A stretch of DNA of 64,000 nucleotides from Peribacillus cavernae (GTDB lineage Bacteria > Bacillota > Bacilli > Bacillales > DSM-1321): NCBI RefSeq assembly GCF_003989135.1, contig NZ_RYZZ01000007.1:604367-668366 (forward strand), read 5' to 3'. The first letter of the stretch is position 1. Each line of letters begins with the position of its first letter. The translations under genes were made by a program, and so were the position numbers. Under the pieces are notes generated by a model that was not told where the DNA came from, ran no database searches, and was given only the letters and a program-made list of their open reading frames with translations. This document shows positions 1-11,489 of the stretch, in pieces.

Positions 1-2
1 AG

Positions 3-1337
3 TCATATAAGCGCCTGCCTTTGACACTTTATCAAATCCAGACGAAGTTCCGGGATGAATTGCGTCCGCGTTTCGGACTGCTTCGCGGCCGCGAATTTAT
101 CATGAAAGATGCCTATTCTTTTCACGCCAACCAGGAAAGCCTCGATGAAGCATATCAAAAGCTGTTTATCGCTTATTCGAATATTTTCCGGCGCTGCGGA
201 TTGAATTTCAGGGCGGTAATCGCCGATTCAGGTGCAATGGGCGGTAAAGACACACATGAATTCATGGTGTTATCCGATGTCGGCGAAGATACAATTGCTT
301 ACTCGGATGCGTCCGATTATGCGGCCAATATTGAAATGGCTCCGGTCATCACAAACTATGAAAAACCACAAACAGCAGAAAAAGAGCTCGAAAAGATAGA
401 AACCATTGGAAAGAAATCTATCGAAGACGTTTCTGTTTATTTAAACGTTGAGGCTAAAGATTGCATCAAGTCACTTTTATTTAAAGTTAATGATAAACAT
501 GTACTTGTCCTTGTCCGGGGCGATCATGAAGTAAATGACATTAAATTAAAAAACTTTTTTAGCGCGTCAGTAGTAGAATTGGCAGAGCCTGAAGAGACAA
601 AGCAAATTCTTGGCTGCTCTATTGGCTCGTTAGGGCCGATCGCTGTCTCTGGCAATGTCGAGATTATTGCCGATCATGCTGTTGCAGCGATTGTAAACGG
701 TGTATGCGGTGCTAACGAGGAAGATTATCATTATATCAATGTCAATCCCTCCCGCGACTTCAAAGAAGTCAAGTTTACCGATTTACGTTTTATTTTAGAA
801 GGGGATCCATCTCCGGACGGAAACGGCACGATTCAATTTGCCAAAGGTATTGAAGTTGGACATGTATTCAAGCTTGGCACAAGGTATAGTGAAGCAATGG
901 ATGCATCCATCCTGGATGAGAATGGCCGTAAACAGCCAATGATTATGGGTTGTTATGGAATTGGCGTATCGCGGACACTGGCTGCAGTAGCCGAGCAATT
1001 CAATGACGAAAATGGTCTTGCCTGGCCGGTAAATCTCGCTCCTTATCAAGTGCATGTAATCCCGGTCAATATGAAGGATCAAGCCCAGTCGGGGCTGGCA
1101 GAAGAACTGTACGCCTCCTTCCGCAAGCAGGGCTATGAAGTATTGATGGATGACCGCCAGGAGCGCCCTGGCGTTAAGTTTACCGATTCGGATCTAATTG
1201 GGATTCCTGTAAGAATTACTGTCGGCAAAAAAGCAGCAGATGGAATTGTCGAAGTGAAACTCCGTAAAACAGGTGAGGTTCATGAACTGTCCAAGTCTGA
1301 GATCGGTGCAAAGCTTGGGGGATTTTTAGGATTGTAG
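3..1337 (+). CDS. proS: Proline-tRNA ligase, C-terminal part (cut by window edge)
   Basis: Prolyl-tRNA synthetase charges tRNA-Pro with proline in the cytoplasm. The frame is open from the first complete codon, so the start lies upstream of the window. About 444 residues remain of a family usually near 565, so roughly the first 120 are missing. Visible class II features are motif 2 ([20 protein letters not shown]), the YbaK-like editing insertion in the middle (about residues 120-270 of the visible part), motif 3 ([14 protein letters not shown]) and the anticodon-binding domain ending in GFLGL. An internal TTG at 21 is not the start, because the conserved sequence runs upstream of it. In B. 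subtilis proS likewise precedes polC. A terminator follows. Confidence 0.97.
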   Translation, partial: SYKRLPLTLYQIQTKFRDELRPRFGLLRGREFIMKDAYSFHANQESLDEAYQKLFIAYSNIFRRCGLNFRAVIADSGAMGGKDTHEFMVLSDVGEDTIAYSDASDYAANIEMAPVITNYEKPQTAEKELEKIETIGKKSIEDVSVYLNVEAKDCIKSLLFKVNDKHVLVLVRGDHEVNDIKLKNFFSASVVELAEPEETKQILGCSIGSLGPIAVSGNVEIIADHAVAAIVNGVCGANEEDYHYINVNPSRDFKEVKFTDLRFILEGDPSPDGNGTIQFAKGIEVGHVFKLGTRYSEAMDASILDENGRKQPMIMGCYGIGVSRTLAAVAEQFNDENGLAWPVNLAPYQVHVIPVNMKDQAQSGLAEELYASFRKQGYEVLMDDRQERPGVKFTDSDLIGIPVRITVGKKAADGIVEVKLRKTGEVHELSKSEIGAKLGGFLGL

Positions 1338-1355
1338 AAAAGCATAGATGCTCTG

Positions 1356-1393
1356 AAAAAAAGGTATCAGTCTTGATGGTGATGCCTTTTTTT
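1356..1393 (+). terminator. Rho-independent terminator after proS
   Basis: A run of A, then GGTATCA pairing with TGATGCC (one G-U pair), then seven T. It lies 18 bases after the proS stop and separates proS from polC. Confidence 0.8.
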
Positions 1394-1640
1394 CTTTGGC
1401 TTGCTTTTCATGTAATGTAAGAAAGATAGATATGATATAATTACGGCTGATGTTATTTTTAAACGATAAATATAACTTTTTGAACTTTGAAAGGTGTCTA
1501 GCTCCGATGTCGCCACAGGGCGTGGCGGACGTTAGTCGCGTTCCTTTTTATGGGGACCGCCCTTTTCTTATAAGCAGTTGGCGAAATTTGTCTTTTTTTG
1601 AATGAAAACAATAGATTTACTAGAAAAGGAGAGAGCGGGA
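1394..1640 (+). other. proS-polC spacer with repeat-end fragment
   Basis: No gene is seen here. At 1496-1505 GTCTAGCTCC matches the end (reverse complement) of the 125-bp repeat found at 24054-24303. Just after it, CGCCAC/GTGGCG (1511-1527) can form a small hairpin. In-frame codons upstream of 1641 do not look like PolC and are treated as leader. Confidence 0.4.
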
Positions 1641-4600
1641 ATGGATCAAGATCCGAATAGTGGAAGAGAGAGATTTCAACTCTTGCTCCAACAGCTTGGA
1701 CTGACGGAAGATGCCTTTGTGGCCTATTTTTATCGTGCTGAAATTGAAAAGCTTTCGATCGAAAGGGAATCAAAAAGCTGGCACTTCGCCTTTAAGCTTG
1801 AAGAACTGATTCCATGCAGTGTCTATACAAGGCTGGCCACACACCTATCAGCGACATTTGCTCATATCGCAAAGGTTTCGTTCAGCCTGGCTGTGCAAAA
1901 TCCGCAGGTGAATGAAGAAATAATCAAGGATTATTGGAAAAATTGCATCGGAGAACTTGAAGGAATCTCGCCGGCGCTTTTAACGCTTTTGAACGAACAG
2001 GAACCGCGGATCGCAGGGCATCGCCTTATCGTCAAGGCGCGCAATGAAGCAGAAGCGGGCCAGCTTAAACGAAAATATTCAGGGCTCATTTCAAGCATAT
2101 ATCAAAATTTCGGTTTTCCACCCTTATCGCTTGACGCAGAAGTTTCTGCCTCAGAGGATGATTACAAGCAGTTCCTCGAGGAGAAACAAAAGGAAGATGA
2201 AGCAAATGCTGTTGCAGCCATTACGGAAATGCAAAAGAAAGAGAACGAAAAGTCAGGTAATGGCAGCGAGTATCAGGGACCGGTCAAAATCGGTTACACG
2301 ATCAAGGATGATGCCGACTTCAGAAGAATTGAGCAAATTATTGATGAAGAACGCCGGATTGCCATCGAAGGTTTTGTTTTTGATGCTGAGACAAAAGAGC
2401 TTCGCAGCGGGCGGACTTTATTAACCTTCAAGGTAACCGATTATACAAGCTCGCTTTTAGTGAAAATATTCTCCCGCGATAAAGAGGATGCCGAACTGCT
2501 CGCCCGTGTGAAGAAAGGGATGTGGGTCCGTACGCAGGGAAGCATCCAGAACGATACGTTCGTCCGTGATTTAGTCATGATCGCAAATGATATTAATGAA
2601 ATATCCAAGCCTGGCCGGATGGACCTAGCGCCTACAGACGAAAAACGCGTAGAATTGCATCTGCATACACCGATGAGCCAGATGGATGCGGTAACTCCTG
2701 TGGCCGCGCTTGTCGCCCAGGCAAAAAAATGGGGCCACAAGGCAATCGCGATCACCGACCATGCAGGTGCCCAATCCTTTCCCGAGGCATTCGCTGCCGG
2801 AAAGAAAAATGATATAAAGATTATCTATGGTGTAGAGGTCAACCTGGTAGATGATGGTGTACCGATTGCTTATAACGATGACCACAGCGTTCTCGCAGAA
2901 GATACATATGTTGTATTTGACGTGGAAACAACCGGTCTGTCTGCGGTATACGATGCGATTATCGAACTTGCAGCAGTGAAAATGCGGGATGGGGAAATTA
3001 TCGACCGTTTTGAACGTTTTGCCAACCCGCATCACCCCCTGTCAGCAACAACGATTGACTTGACGGGAATCACCGATGATATGGTTGAAAACGCCCCGGA
3101 AATTGAAGAGGTCCTCGGGGAGTTCAGGGAATGGGCCGGGGAATCAACTTTAGTAGCGCATAATGCCAGCTTTGATATGGGGTTTCTGAATGTCGGCTAT
3201 AAAAAGATCGGCCACCCCAAGGCTGCTAACCCTGTTATTGATACGTTGGAGCTCGGGCGCTTTTTATACCCTGATTTCAAAAACCATCGCTTAAATACTC
3301 TTGCGAAAAAATTTGACATAGAATTGACCCAGCACCATCGGGCAATTTATGATGCTGAGGCTACCGGCTATTTGCTGCTGAAAATGCTGAATGATGCCGA
3401 TGAAAAAGGAATTGTGTACCATGATCAATTAAATGAACATATGGGGGAAGGGAATGCATACCAGCGCTCGCGCCCCTATCATTGCACCCTGCTTGCGCAA
3501 AATGAGACTGGATTGAAAAATCTTTTTAAACTGGTGTCCACTTCGCATATTAACTATTTTTACCGTGTACCGCGAATTCCGCGCTCACAGCTGCAGAAAT
3601 ACCGGGAGGGCATTCTTGTCGGCTCTGGCTGTGGCAAGGGCGAAGTGTTCGAAGGAATGATGCAAAAGGCCTTTGAGGAAGTGGTTGATATTGCTGAATT
3701 CTATGATTATATTGAAGTTCAACCAAAAGACGTCTACCAGCATATGATTGAAATGGAATATGTCCGTGATGAAAAATCACTGGAGAACATCATCTCAAAT
3801 ATCATCAAGCTTGGCGAAAAGCTTGATAAACCAGTAGTTGCCACCGGAAATGTTCATTATCTTGAGCCGAATGATAAAATTTACCGGAAAATCCTTGTCA
3901 ATTCCCAGGGAGGCGCGAATCCTTTAAACCGTCATAAGCTTCCCGACGTCCATTTCCGGACGACGGATGAAATGCTAAAAGCATTTTCATTCCTGGGCGA
4001 TGCGAAGGCAAAGGAAATCGTTGTCGAGAACTCGAATAAGATTGCTGATAGCATTGAAAACATTAAACCAATCAAAGACGATCTCTATACACCTAAAATT
4101 GAAGGTGCTGAAGATGAGATGCGTGACATGAGCTACAGCATGGCCAAAAAGATTTATGGCGATGAGCTGCCGGAAATTGTCGAAGCGCGCCTTGAAAAGG
4201 AATTAACAAGTATCATCGGCCATGGATTCGCCGTTATTTATCTGATTTCCCACAAGCTCGTAAAAAAATCATTGGATGATGGTTACCTGGTTGGTTCGCG
4301 TGGTTCGGTAGGTTCGTCTTTTGTTGCAACCATGACGGAAATTACGGAGGTCAATCCGCTGCCGCCGCACTATATCTGTCCGGATTGCAAACATTCGGAA
4401 TTCTTTAATGATGGTTCTGTCGGTTCCGGTTTCGACCTGCCGGATAAGGACTGTCCGAATTGTGGAATCAGATACAAAAAAGACGGACATGACATCCCAT
4501 TTGAAACGTTCCTTGGCTTTAAAGGGGACAAGGTACCTGATATCGATTTGAACTTTTCGGGAGAATACCAGCCCCATGCCCATAACTATACAAAAGTATT

Positions 4601-5957
4601 GTTTGGTGAAGACAATGTATTCCGGGCTGGTACAATTGGTACCGTCGCTGACAAGACGGCCTACGGCTATGTGAAAGGATACGCTTCTGATAATAACCTC
4701 CATCTGAGAGGGGCTGAAGTCGACAGGTTAGTTTCCGGTTGTACAGGCGTTAAAAGGACGACTGGACAACATCCGGGCGGCATAATCGTAGTCCCTGATT
4801 ATATGGATATTTATGATTTTTCGCCGATCCAATTTCCGGCTGATGACAGGACGTCCGAATGGAAAACGACGCACTTCGACTTCCATTCGATACATGACAA
4901 TTTACTAAAACTTGATATTCTCGGGCATGATGACCCGACCGTGATCAGGATGCTTCAGGATTTGAGCGGAATTGATCCGAAAACAATCCCGACAGACGAT
5001 CCCGAAGTCATGAAAATATTCTCAGGGACCGAGTCGCTTGGTGTCACCCCAGATCAAATCATGTGTAAAACCGGCACCCTCGGGATTCCGGAATTCGGTA
5101 CGCGTTTTGTCCGCCAGATGCTTGAGGATACAAAACCGACTACATTCTCGGAGTTGGTTCAGATTTCCGGATTGTCCCACGGTACCGACGTCTGGCTCGG
5201 AAATGCACAGGAACTGATACACAATAGTATCTGCTCCTTAAGCGAGGTTATTGGCTGCCGCGATGACATCATGGTCTATTTGATTTATCAAGGACTGGAG
5301 CCTTCGCTTTCGTTTAAAATCATGGAATCGGTGCGTAAAGGAAAAGGACTTTCCGATGAATTTGAAGCGGAAATGCGGAAAAATGAAGTCCCGGAATGGT
5401 ATATCGACTCATGTAAGAAAATTAAATACATGTTCCCAAAAGCCCATGCTGCTGCTTACGTATTGATGGCAGTTCGTATCGCTTACTTTAAAGTTCACCT
5501 GCCGCTTTTGTATTATGCGGCATACTTTACTGTACGTGCCGAGGATTTTGAAATGGAGGCGATGGCACGGGGCTCTCAAGCGATCCGTTCAAAGATAGAA
5601 GAAATCAATGCAAAAGGGCTGGACGCATCGACGAAGGAAAAAAATACATTGACGGTGCTGGAACTGGCGCTTGAAATGTGCGAACGGGGCTTCTCCTTCA
5701 AAAAAATTGATTTATATAAATCAAGTGCCAGTGAATTTATCATTGAAGAAAATTCTTTGATTCCGCCCTTTAATTCTATCCCAGGGCTCGGGACAAACGC
5801 GGCATTAAATATTGTCCGCTCCCGAGCGAATGGAGAGTTCCTTTCAAAGGAAGACCTTCAGCAACGCGGAAAAGTGTCTAAAACAATCCTTGAATATCTC
5901 GATAAACAAGGCTGCCTTGAAGCTTTGCCGGATCAAAACCAGCTTTCATTGTTTTAA
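1641..5957 (+). CDS. polC: DNA polymerase III alpha subunit PolC (Gram-positive type)
   Basis: Main replicative DNA polymerase of low-GC Gram-positives, with built-in 3'-5' proofreading. The protein has 1438 residues, against 1437 in B. subtilis. Domain order: N-terminal helical domain, OB fold (about 230-320), PHP domain starting [14 protein letters not shown] (about 336), DEDDh exonuclease inserted in the PHP domain (FDVETTGLS about 425, [10 protein letters not shown] about 565), a four-cysteine zinc finger (CPDC and CPNC, from about 913), and polymerase core with [12 protein letters not shown] (about 965). ATG at 1641 is chosen over the in-frame ATG at 1602 because AAAGGAG sits just upstream and the product then begins like B. 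subtilis PolC. All catalytic motifs look intact. Confidence 0.97.
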   Translation: MDQDPNSGRERFQLLLQQLGLTEDAFVAYFYRAEIEKLSIERESKSWHFAFKLEELIPCSVYTRLATHLSATFAHIAKVSFSLAVQNPQVNEEIIKDYWKNCIGELEGISPALLTLLNEQEPRIAGHRLIVKARNEAEAGQLKRKYSGLISSIYQNFGFPPLSLDAEVSASEDDYKQFLEEKQKEDEANAVAAITEMQKKENEKSGNGSEYQGPVKIGYTIKDDADFRRIEQIIDEERRIAIEGFVFDAETKELRSGRTLLTFKVTDYTSSLLVKIFSRDKEDAELLARVKKGMWVRTQGSIQNDTFVRDLVMIANDINEISKPGRMDLAPTDEKRVELHLHTPMSQMDAVTPVAALVAQAKKWGHKAIAITDHAGAQSFPEAFAAGKKNDIKIIYGVEVNLVDDGVPIAYNDDHSVLAEDTYVVFDVETTGLSAVYDAIIELAAVKMRDGEIIDRFERFANPHHPLSATTIDLTGITDDMVENAPEIEEVLGEFREWAGESTLVAHNASFDMGFLNVGYKKIGHPKAANPVIDTLELGRFLYPDFKNHRLNTLAKKFDIELTQHHRAIYDAEATGYLLLKMLNDADEKGIVYHDQLNEHMGEGNAYQRSRPYHCTLLAQNETGLKNLFKLVSTSHINYFYRVPRIPRSQLQKYREGILVGSGCGKGEVFEGMMQKAFEEVVDIAEFYDYIEVQPKDVYQHMIEMEYVRDEKSLENIISNIIKLGEKLDKPVVATGNVHYLEPNDKIYRKILVNSQGGANPLNRHKLPDVHFRTTDEMLKAFSFLGDAKAKEIVVENSNKIADSIENIKPIKDDLYTPKIEGAEDEMRDMSYSMAKKIYGDELPEIVEARLEKELTSIIGHGFAVIYLISHKLVKKSLDDGYLVGSRGSVGSSFVATMTEITEVNPLPPHYICPDCKHSEFFNDGSVGSGFDLPDKDCPNCGIRYKKDGHDIPFETFLGFKGDKVPDIDLNFSGEYQPHAHNYTKVLFGEDNVFRAGTIGTVADKTAYGYVKGYASDNNLHLRGAEVDRLVSGCTGVKRTTGQHPGGIIVVPDYMDIYDFSPIQFPADDRTSEWKTTHFDFHSIHDNLLKLDILGHDDPTVIRMLQDLSGIDPKTIPTDDPEVMKIFSGTESLGVTPDQIMCKTGTLGIPEFGTRFVRQMLEDTKPTTFSELVQISGLSHGTDVWLGNAQELIHNSICSLSEVIGCRDDIMVYLIYQGLEPSLSFKIMESVRKGKGLSDEFEAEMRKNEVPEWYIDSCKKIKYMFPKAHAAAYVLMAVRIAYFKVHLPLLYYAAYFTVRAEDFEMEAMARGSQAIRSKIEEINAKGLDASTKEKNTLTVLELALEMCERGFSFKKIDLYKSSASEFIIEENSLIPPFNSIPGLGTNAALNIVRSRANGEFLSKEDLQQRGKVSKTILEYLDKQGCLEALPDQNQLSLF

Positions 5958-6058
5958 ACTGAAGCGGCTTACGCTTTTCTAATAACCAGGCCGGACATTT
6001 GCAAAAGAATCGCGGTTATGGTATATTTTTATTGGAAATACTAAGATAAACCAATGGC

Positions 6059-6080
6059 AAGAGTGGGGAAACCCACTCTT
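6059..6080 (+). promoter_or_regulatory. Hairpin with GAAA loop in the rimP-nusA leader
   Basis: AAGAGTGGG pairs perfectly with CCCACTCTT around a GAAA tetraloop. No long T-run follows, so it looks like a leader or attenuator structure rather than a simple terminator. It lies about 120 bases ahead of rimP, first gene of the nusA-infB operon. I recall a similar leader hairpin in B. subtilis; the function here is inferred. Confidence 0.55.
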
Positions 6081-6201
6081 TCGTGTTGTAATGACTATAT
6101 TTACAGAAAAGCGGAAGAGCCTGACATCTGTATACATTTAAAAGTTATCCTTTCTTTATAAATTTCAAAGAGAGTACAACGACCATGTATGGAGGAAACA
6201 T

Positions 6202-6672
6202 ATGAGTAAAAAGGTAACTGAAATCGTAGAAGAGCTTGTTGCTCCGATTCTCGTTGAGTTAGAGCTAGAATTAGTGGAAGTGGAATACGCCAAGGAAGGA
6301 AAAAGCTGGTTTCTCCGCGTTTTTATCGATAAAGAGGGCGGAGTTGATATTGAGGATTGCGGTCAGGTCAGCGAAAAGCTCGGTGAAAAGCTCGATGAAG
6401 CCGATCCGATTCCACAAAACTATTTTCTGGAAGTGTCTTCACCTGGCGCTGAGCGGCCATTGAAGAAAGACAAAGATTTTCAAAAAGCAATCGGCAAAAA
6501 CGTATACATAAAGACCTATGAACCCATTCTCGATGAAAAAGAGTTTGAGGGCATCCTTACGGGTTTTGACGGGAATGAAATAGCCCTGGAAGTAACCATC
6601 AAGACAAAAAAGAAAACAGTTGTAATTCCATATGAAAAAGTAGCCAAAGCCAGGCTGGCGGTAACTTTTTAA
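6202..6672 (+). CDS. rimP: Ribosome maturation factor RimP
   Basis: RimP assists assembly of the 30S subunit. The 156-residue product matches the family length (YlxS in B. subtilis). It shows the acidic N-terminal alpha/beta domain ([20 protein letters not shown]), the [10 protein letters not shown] stretch that marks the family, and a C-terminal SH3-like barrel (from about residue 90). ATG at 6202 is preceded by GGAGGAAACAT. It is the first gene of the rimP-nusA-rnpM-ylxQ-infB-ylxP-rbfA cluster, an order typical of Bacilli. Confidence 0.96.
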   Translation: MSKKVTEIVEELVAPILVELELELVEVEYAKEGKSWFLRVFIDKEGGVDIEDCGQVSEKLGEKLDEADPIPQNYFLEVSSPGAERPLKKDKDFQKAIGKNVYIKTYEPILDEKEFEGILTGFDGNEIALEVTIKTKKKTVVIPYEKVAKARLAVTF

Positions 6673-6715
6673 ATAGGAAAGATAAAGAACAAATGAACAT
6701 GAAGGGGGATCAACC

Positions 6716-7840
6716 ATGAGCAGTGAGTTAATGGATGCTCTCAATGTACTAGAAACGGAAAAAGGCATTTCAAGGGATGTTTTAATCGACGCGATCGAGG
6801 CTGCACTTATTTCAGCATACCGTCGTAATTTCAATCAAGCCCAAAATGTGCGGATTGACTTAAACCTTGAGAAAGGTTCCATGAGAGTGTTCGCGAGAAA
6901 GGATATCGTAGAGGAGGTATTCGACCCGCGGCTTGAAATTTCGATCGAAGAAGCAAAGAGCATCAATCCGAGCTACCGACTCGATGATGTCGTGGAAATG
7001 GAAGTTACGCCAAAGGATTTCGGCCGCATTGCAGCACAAACAGCCAAGCAGGTGGTTACGCAACGTGTACGGGAAGCGGAACGCGGAATCATTTATTCTG
7101 AATTTATCGATCGTGAAGAAGATATCATGACAGGGATTGTGCAGCGCCAGGATTCCCGCTTCATCTATGTATCGCTTGGCAAGATAGAAGCCCTGCTGCC
7201 AATCAACGAGCAAATGCCGAATGAGCAATATAAACCGCATGACCGCATTAAAGTATTTATTACAAAGGTGGAAAAAACGTCTAAAGGACCGCAGATTTTC
7301 GTATCCAGAACGCATCCCGGCCTGCTAAAGCGCCTGTTTGAAATCGAGGTTCCAGAAATTTTTGACGGAACGGTGGAAATTAAATCGGTAGCCAGAGAAG
7401 CGGGAGACCGTTCGAAAATTTCCGTTCATTCCGATAACGAAGAAGTCGATCCGGTGGGTTCCTGTGTCGGCCAAAAAGGGCAGCGCGTCCAGGCGATCGT
7501 GAATGAACTTAAAGGCGAGAAAATTGATATTGTAAAGTGGTCGGAAGATCCCGTCATCTTTGTGGGGAATGCCCTGAGTCCTTCGAAGGTGCTTGAAGTG
7601 GTCGTCAAGGAGGAAGAAAAAGCAACGACGGTGATCGTTCCTGACTACCAGCTTTCCCTTGCCATCGGCAAACGCGGGCAAAATGCCCGTCTTGCTGCGA
7701 AGTTAACTGGTTGGAAAATTGATATAAAGAGTGAAACGGAAGCCCGCTCAGCTGGGATCTATCCGGTCGCGGAGCAGGACTTTCTTCTAAGTAGGGACAG
7801 CTTTGAAGATGACGATGACTTTTCTGAAGATAATGAGTAA
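6716..7840 (+). CDS. nusA: Transcription termination/antitermination factor NusA
   Basis: NusA binds RNA polymerase and nascent RNA and modulates pausing and termination. It has 374 residues (371 in B. subtilis). Order: N-terminal RNAP-binding domain (about 1-125), S1 domain (about 130-200), then two KH domains with the marks [15 protein letters not shown] and [15 protein letters not shown]. It lacks the two acidic repeats of the E. coli protein, as usual in Firmicutes, and ends in a short acidic tail ([10 protein letters not shown]). The ribosome-binding site AAGGGGGAT sits ahead of ATG. It lies 43 bases after rimP, in the same operon. Confidence 0.97.
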   Translation: MSSELMDALNVLETEKGISRDVLIDAIEAALISAYRRNFNQAQNVRIDLNLEKGSMRVFARKDIVEEVFDPRLEISIEEAKSINPSYRLDDVVEMEVTPKDFGRIAAQTAKQVVTQRVREAERGIIYSEFIDREEDIMTGIVQRQDSRFIYVSLGKIEALLPINEQMPNEQYKPHDRIKVFITKVEKTSKGPQIFVSRTHPGLLKRLFEIEVPEIFDGTVEIKSVAREAGDRSKISVHSDNEEVDPVGSCVGQKGQRVQAIVNELKGEKIDIVKWSEDPVIFVGNALSPSKVLEVVVKEEEKATTVIVPDYQLSLAIGKRGQNARLAAKLTGWKIDIKSETEARSAGIYPVAEQDFLLSRDSFEDDDDFSEDNE

Positions 7841-7857
7841 GCAAGAGGTGATCCGAG

Positions 7858-8142
7858 ATGAATAGCCGCAAAAAAATTCCGATGCGAAAGTGTGTCGCTT
7901 CCGGCGAGATGAGACCAAAAAAAGAATTAATCAGGATCGTCCGGTCCAAAGAAGGAGAAATAAGCATTGATCCTACCGGAAAGAAATCCGGACGTGGTGC
8001 TTATTTAACACTTGACCGGGCCATAATTGAGCTTGCAAAGAAGAACAATGTGCTCAAAGCCCAACTCGGTGCGGCGATCGATCCATCCCTCTATGAACAG
8101 CTGCTGGAATTAGCGGAAAAGGAGAACCATTCAACTACATGA
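7858..8142 (+). CDS. rnpM: RNase P modulator RnpM (YlxR)
   Basis: Small RNA-binding protein of the YlxR family (94 residues). The family motif is visible near the N terminus ([20 protein letters not shown]), followed by [10 protein letters not shown]. Recent work on the B. subtilis protein describes binding to RNase P RNA and modulation of its activity; transfer of that role is inference. It has an AAGAGGTGATCC ribosome-binding site and sits 17 bases after nusA. Its stop overlaps the ylxQ start (ATGA), which suggests coupled translation. Confidence 0.93.
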   Translation: MNSRKKIPMRKCVASGEMRPKKELIRIVRSKEGEISIDPTGKKSGRGAYLTLDRAIIELAKKNNVLKAQLGAAIDPSLYEQLLELAEKENHSTT

Positions 8143-8441
8143 CACAGCTCCAATGGATGTCTCTATTAGGTTTAGCAAATCGAGCGCGTAAGCTAATTTC
8201 CGGAGAAGAATTAGTGATAAAAGAGATTAGAAGCGGCAAGGCGAAGCTCGTACTGCTCGCTTGTGACGCTTCTTCAAATACGGAAAAAAAAATCTCTGAT
8301 AAGTGCAAGTTTTTTAAAGTACCTGTCAAAAGAGTTGAAAACAGGTCTTTGCTCGGCCGGGCGATCGGCAAGGAAGAAAGAGTTGTAGTCGCCGTGCTGG
8401 ATGAAGGGTTTGCACGAAAACTCCAGACGTTGCTCGATTAA
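8139..8441 (+). CDS. ylxQ: L7Ae-family ribosomal protein YlxQ
   Basis: A 100-residue L7Ae/L30e-type protein, expected to bind RNA kink-turns. The motif [15 protein letters not shown] and the hydrophobic core [19 protein letters not shown] identify the family. The start overlaps the rnpM stop by four bases, and GGAG lies within the end of rnpM. It is part of the nusA-infB operon. Its precise cellular role is not settled in the family. Confidence 0.93.
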   Translation: MTQLQWMSLLGLANRARKLISGEELVIKEIRSGKAKLVLLACDASSNTEKKISDKCKFFKVPVKRVENRSLLGRAIGKEERVVVAVLDEGFARKLQTLLD

Positions 8442-8460
8442 ATTTTACGGGGGTGAACGT

Positions 8461-10692
8461 ATGAACAAATTGCGTGTTTATGAATATGCAAAACAACAGA
8501 ACGTTCCAAGCAAGGACGTTATTAATAAACTTAAAGAAATGAATATTGAGGTAAACAACCATATGACAGCATTAGAAGATTCAGCGGTTAAAAAGTTGAA
8601 TGAAAGCTATAAGCCAAAAGAAGAGAAGAAACCAAACGCAGGACAGAAGCAAGCAGCAGACATCCAGCCAAAACCGTCCTCTACTCTTGAGAAGTATCAA
8701 GCTGAGGCCGATGAAAATACGGGCAGCGTGAAGAAGACCGAAAAGATTCAAAAGAAAACCGTCGCAAAGCCTGTTATCGGCAAGAAAACCGCCCAGGAAA
8801 GCCAGAAAAAAGAATCAAAAGTTTTTAAAGGCAATAACAACAATAACAACAATAACCGCAATAGAAACAATAGAAACAATAAACAAAGACCTCAGCAGCG
8901 CTCCTCTGCTCCGGTTCCAAAAAGAAAAGAAAAAGAACTGCCTTCAAAGATTACGTTTACGGAATCGCTGACAGTTGCCGAACTGGCGAAGAAGCTGCAC
9001 CGTGAACCTTCTGAAATCATTAAAAAGCTTTTCATGCTAGGTGTTATGGCAACGATTAATCAATCACTTGAAAAAGATGCCATCGAGCTTGTTGCAGGTG
9101 AATACAATGTGGAAGTTGAAGAAGAAATATTAGTGGATATCACGGATCTTGAAGCATTGGTAACCAACGATGACGAGGCAAACTTAATCGAGCGTCCCTC
9201 CGTCGTTACTATCATGGGGCACGTTGACCATGGTAAAACAACTTTGCTTGACTCCATCCGTAATACGAAAGTGACAGAAGGGGAAGCAGGCGGCATCACC
9301 CAGCATATCGGCGCGTACCAGGTAGCCGTCAATGATAAGAAAATCACCTTCCTTGATACACCCGGGCACGCCGCCTTTACGACAATGCGCGCACGCGGTG
9401 CGAAGGTTACGGATATAACGATTCTCGTCGTTGCAGCAGATGATGGAGTAATGCCTCAAACAATCGAAGCAATTAACCATGCTAAAGCAGCTGAGGTTCC
9501 GATCATTGTAGCGGTAAATAAAATGGATAAGCCGGCTGCCAATCCGGACCGTGTTATGCAGGAGCTGACTGAACACGGCCTTGTACCAGAATCATGGGGC
9601 GGCGACACCATTTTTGCTCCAATCTCCGCGAAAACGGGAGAAGGCATCGACAGCCTGCTCGAAATGATTCTGCTTGTCGGGGAAGTGGAAGAATATAAGG
9701 CGAATCCAAATCGGAAAGCAGTCGGAACTGTTATTGAAGCTCAGCTTGATAAAGGCCGCGGTTCAGTGGCAACCCTGCTTGTCCAAAACGGGAATTTGAA
9801 AGTCGGTGACCCTATCGTTGTTGGTAACTCTTTCGGGCGTGTCCGTGCCATGGTGAACGATTTAGGCCGCCGGGTTAAAGAAGCAGGGCCGTCTACTCCT
9901 GTTGAAATTACCGGATTGAACGAAGTGCCGCAGGCGGGTGACCGTTTTATCGTATTTGAAGACGAAAAAACTGCACGACAGGTCGGGGAAGCACGCGCGC
10001 AAATACAGCTCGCTTCACAGCGCAGCGAGAAATCGCGGGTAACTTTGGATACGTTGTTTGAACAAATGCAACAAGGGGAAATGAAAGAACTGAATATCAT
10101 TTTGAAAGCTGATGTTCAAGGCTCTGCTGAAGCGCTTGCTGCCTCCCTTCAGAAAATAGAAGTAGAAGGCGCTAAAATTAAAATCATCCACAATGGTGTC
10201 GGTGCCATTACTGAATCAGATATTATCCTGGCAACTGCTTCCAATGCAATTGTCATTGGATTTAATGTACGTCCGGATGTAAATGCTAAACGTGCGGCCG
10301 AATCAGAAAACGTCGACGTTCGTCTGCATAGGATCATCTATAAAGTCATCGAAGAAATCGAAGCGGCCATGAAGGGGATGCTTGATCCTGAATTTGAGGA
10401 AAAAATCATCGGCCAGGCTGAAGTGCGTACGACATTCAAGGTTTCTAAGGTCGGTACGATTGCTGGTTCATATGTTACCGACGGAAAGATTACGCGTGAC
10501 AGCGGCATACGCTTGATCCGCCAGGGTGTCGTCATTTTTGAAGGTGAAATCGACGCTTTGAAACGCTTTAAAGATGATGTGAAAGAAGTAGCGCAAAATT
10601 ATGAGTGTGGGATTACGATTAAAAATTTCAATGATATCAAGGAAGGCGACGTGGTCGAGGCATTTGTCATGGAAGAAGTTGAGCGCAAGTGA
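8461..10692 (+). CDS. infB: Translation initiation factor IF-2
   Basis: GTPase that brings fMet-tRNA to the 30S subunit and promotes subunit joining. ATG at 8461 follows GGGGGTGAACGT and gives [20 protein letters not shown], the usual N terminus; an in-frame ATG at 8401 lies inside ylxQ and is rejected. The 743-residue product has an IF2_N segment, a charged linker with an asparagine run near residues 124-140, a second IF2_N domain, the G domain (GHVDHGKTT from residue 253, [21 protein letters not shown]), domain II, and domains III-IV with the C-terminal fMet-tRNA-binding barrel. The stop overlaps ylxP. Confidence 0.97.
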   Translation: MNKLRVYEYAKQQNVPSKDVINKLKEMNIEVNNHMTALEDSAVKKLNESYKPKEEKKPNAGQKQAADIQPKPSSTLEKYQAEADENTGSVKKTEKIQKKTVAKPVIGKKTAQESQKKESKVFKGNNNNNNNNRNRNNRNNKQRPQQRSSAPVPKRKEKELPSKITFTESLTVAELAKKLHREPSEIIKKLFMLGVMATINQSLEKDAIELVAGEYNVEVEEEILVDITDLEALVTNDDEANLIERPSVVTIMGHVDHGKTTLLDSIRNTKVTEGEAGGITQHIGAYQVAVNDKKITFLDTPGHAAFTTMRARGAKVTDITILVVAADDGVMPQTIEAINHAKAAEVPIIVAVNKMDKPAANPDRVMQELTEHGLVPESWGGDTIFAPISAKTGEGIDSLLEMILLVGEVEEYKANPNRKAVGTVIEAQLDKGRGSVATLLVQNGNLKVGDPIVVGNSFGRVRAMVNDLGRRVKEAGPSTPVEITGLNEVPQAGDRFIVFEDEKTARQVGEARAQIQLASQRSEKSRVTLDTLFEQMQQGEMKELNIILKADVQGSAEALAASLQKIEVEGAKIKIIHNGVGAITESDIILATASNAIVIGFNVRPDVNAKRAAESENVDVRLHRIIYKVIEEIEAAMKGMLDPEFEEKIIGQAEVRTTFKVSKVGTIAGSYVTDGKITRDSGIRLIRQGVVIFEGEIDALKRFKDDVKEVAQNYECGITIKNFNDIKEGDVVEAFVMEEVERK

Positions 10693-10970
10693 TTATCGGC
10701 TTGGCCAAATGTGAATGCATCATTCATGACGCCCGCACCTTGAAAGAAAAGCGAGCCGTGCTTCAGCGTGTCATGACACGGCTCAAACAAAAGTTCAACA
10801 TTTCAGTGGCCGAGACCGGGTATCAGGATGTTTGGCAGCGGACGAAAATTGCTATCGTCACTGTGACATCATCGCGCAAGGCCACTGAGAGAGAATTGCA
10901 AAACGCCCTGCAATTTCTAGATTCTTTTCCGGAACTGGAGCGCACAATAACAGATATAGAATGGCTATAA
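10689..10970 (+). CDS. ylxP: DUF503 family protein YlxP
   Basis: A 93-residue protein of the DUF503 family, always found between infB and rbfA in Bacilli. It begins with GTG overlapping the infB stop (GTGA), so translation is probably coupled. Recognisable features are the ferredoxin-like fold pattern [20 protein letters not shown] and [20 protein letters not shown]. The function is not established. Context suggests a part in translation or ribosome assembly, but nothing in the sequence proves it. Confidence 0.92.
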   Translation: MIIGLAKCECIIHDARTLKEKRAVLQRVMTRLKQKFNISVAETGYQDVWQRTKIAIVTVTSSRKATERELQNALQFLDSFPELERTITDIEWL

Positions 10971-10990
10971 GCTAGCGAGGTGATTTTTTT

Positions 10991-11359
10991 ATGAGCCTTC
11001 GTGCGAATCGTGTTGGCGAACAAATGAAGAAAGAATTGAGTGAGATCATCGGCCGCAAGATTAAGGACCCGCGCATTGGCTTTGTTACGGTAACGGACGT
11101 TACGGTAACTGGCGATCTTCAACAAGCAACTGTGTATATTTCGGTGCTCGGCGATGAAGAACAAAGGGAAAACACGCTTAAGGGCCTTGCGAAAGCGAAA
11201 GGATTTATCCGTTCTGAAATTGGACAAAGAATCCGGCTGCGCAAAACCCCAGAAATTGCGTTTGAATTTGACGAATCGATCGATTATGGAAACAGAATTG
11301 ATACGTTAATCCATCAAATCCGTTCCGAAGAAAAACCTTCCCAAAAAGATGAGGAATAA
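10991..11359 (+). CDS. rbfA: 30S ribosome-binding factor RbfA
   Basis: RbfA is a KH-fold assembly factor that binds 16S rRNA during late 30S maturation and supports cold adaptation. The product has 122 residues, typical for the family, with [17 protein letters not shown] at the N terminus and [12 protein letters not shown] in the KH core. It uses GCGAGGTGA as ribosome-binding site. It ends the nusA-infB cluster; a strong terminator hairpin follows before truB. Confidence 0.96.
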   Translation: MSLRANRVGEQMKKELSEIIGRKIKDPRIGFVTVTDVTVTGDLQQATVYISVLGDEEQRENTLKGLAKAKGFIRSEIGQRIRLRKTPEIAFEFDESIDYGNRIDTLIHQIRSEEKPSQKDEE

Positions 11360-11418
11360 CAACGGGCCTGTACCAATGTGTATCAAGCTGCAGACCCAGG
11401 CATCGAAAAACGGCCAGG

Positions 11419-11449
11419 AGATAGACAATCATTTGTCTATCTTTTTTTC
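11419..11449 (+). terminator. Terminator between rbfA and truB
   Basis: AGATAGACAA pairs perfectly with TTGTCTATCT around TCAT, followed by a T-run. It would end or attenuate the nusA-infB transcript, leaving truB partly dependent on read-through. Confidence 0.8.
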
Positions 11450-11489
11450 TGCACTGATAAGTAAGCCATAACTAAAGAGGTGATTTTGT

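Noticed and set aside
795..1082. Reverse-strand open frames opposite conserved genes throughout the window
   Set aside because: They lie antisense to conserved coding regions, show no ribosome-binding sites and follow from the codon pattern of the real genes. Only 29888-30178 stands in free space.
8401..8460. Earlier start for infB
   Set aside because: That ATG lies in ylxQ with no ribosome-binding site; GGGGGTGAACGT in front of 8461 and the conserved [11 protein letters not shown] decide the start.
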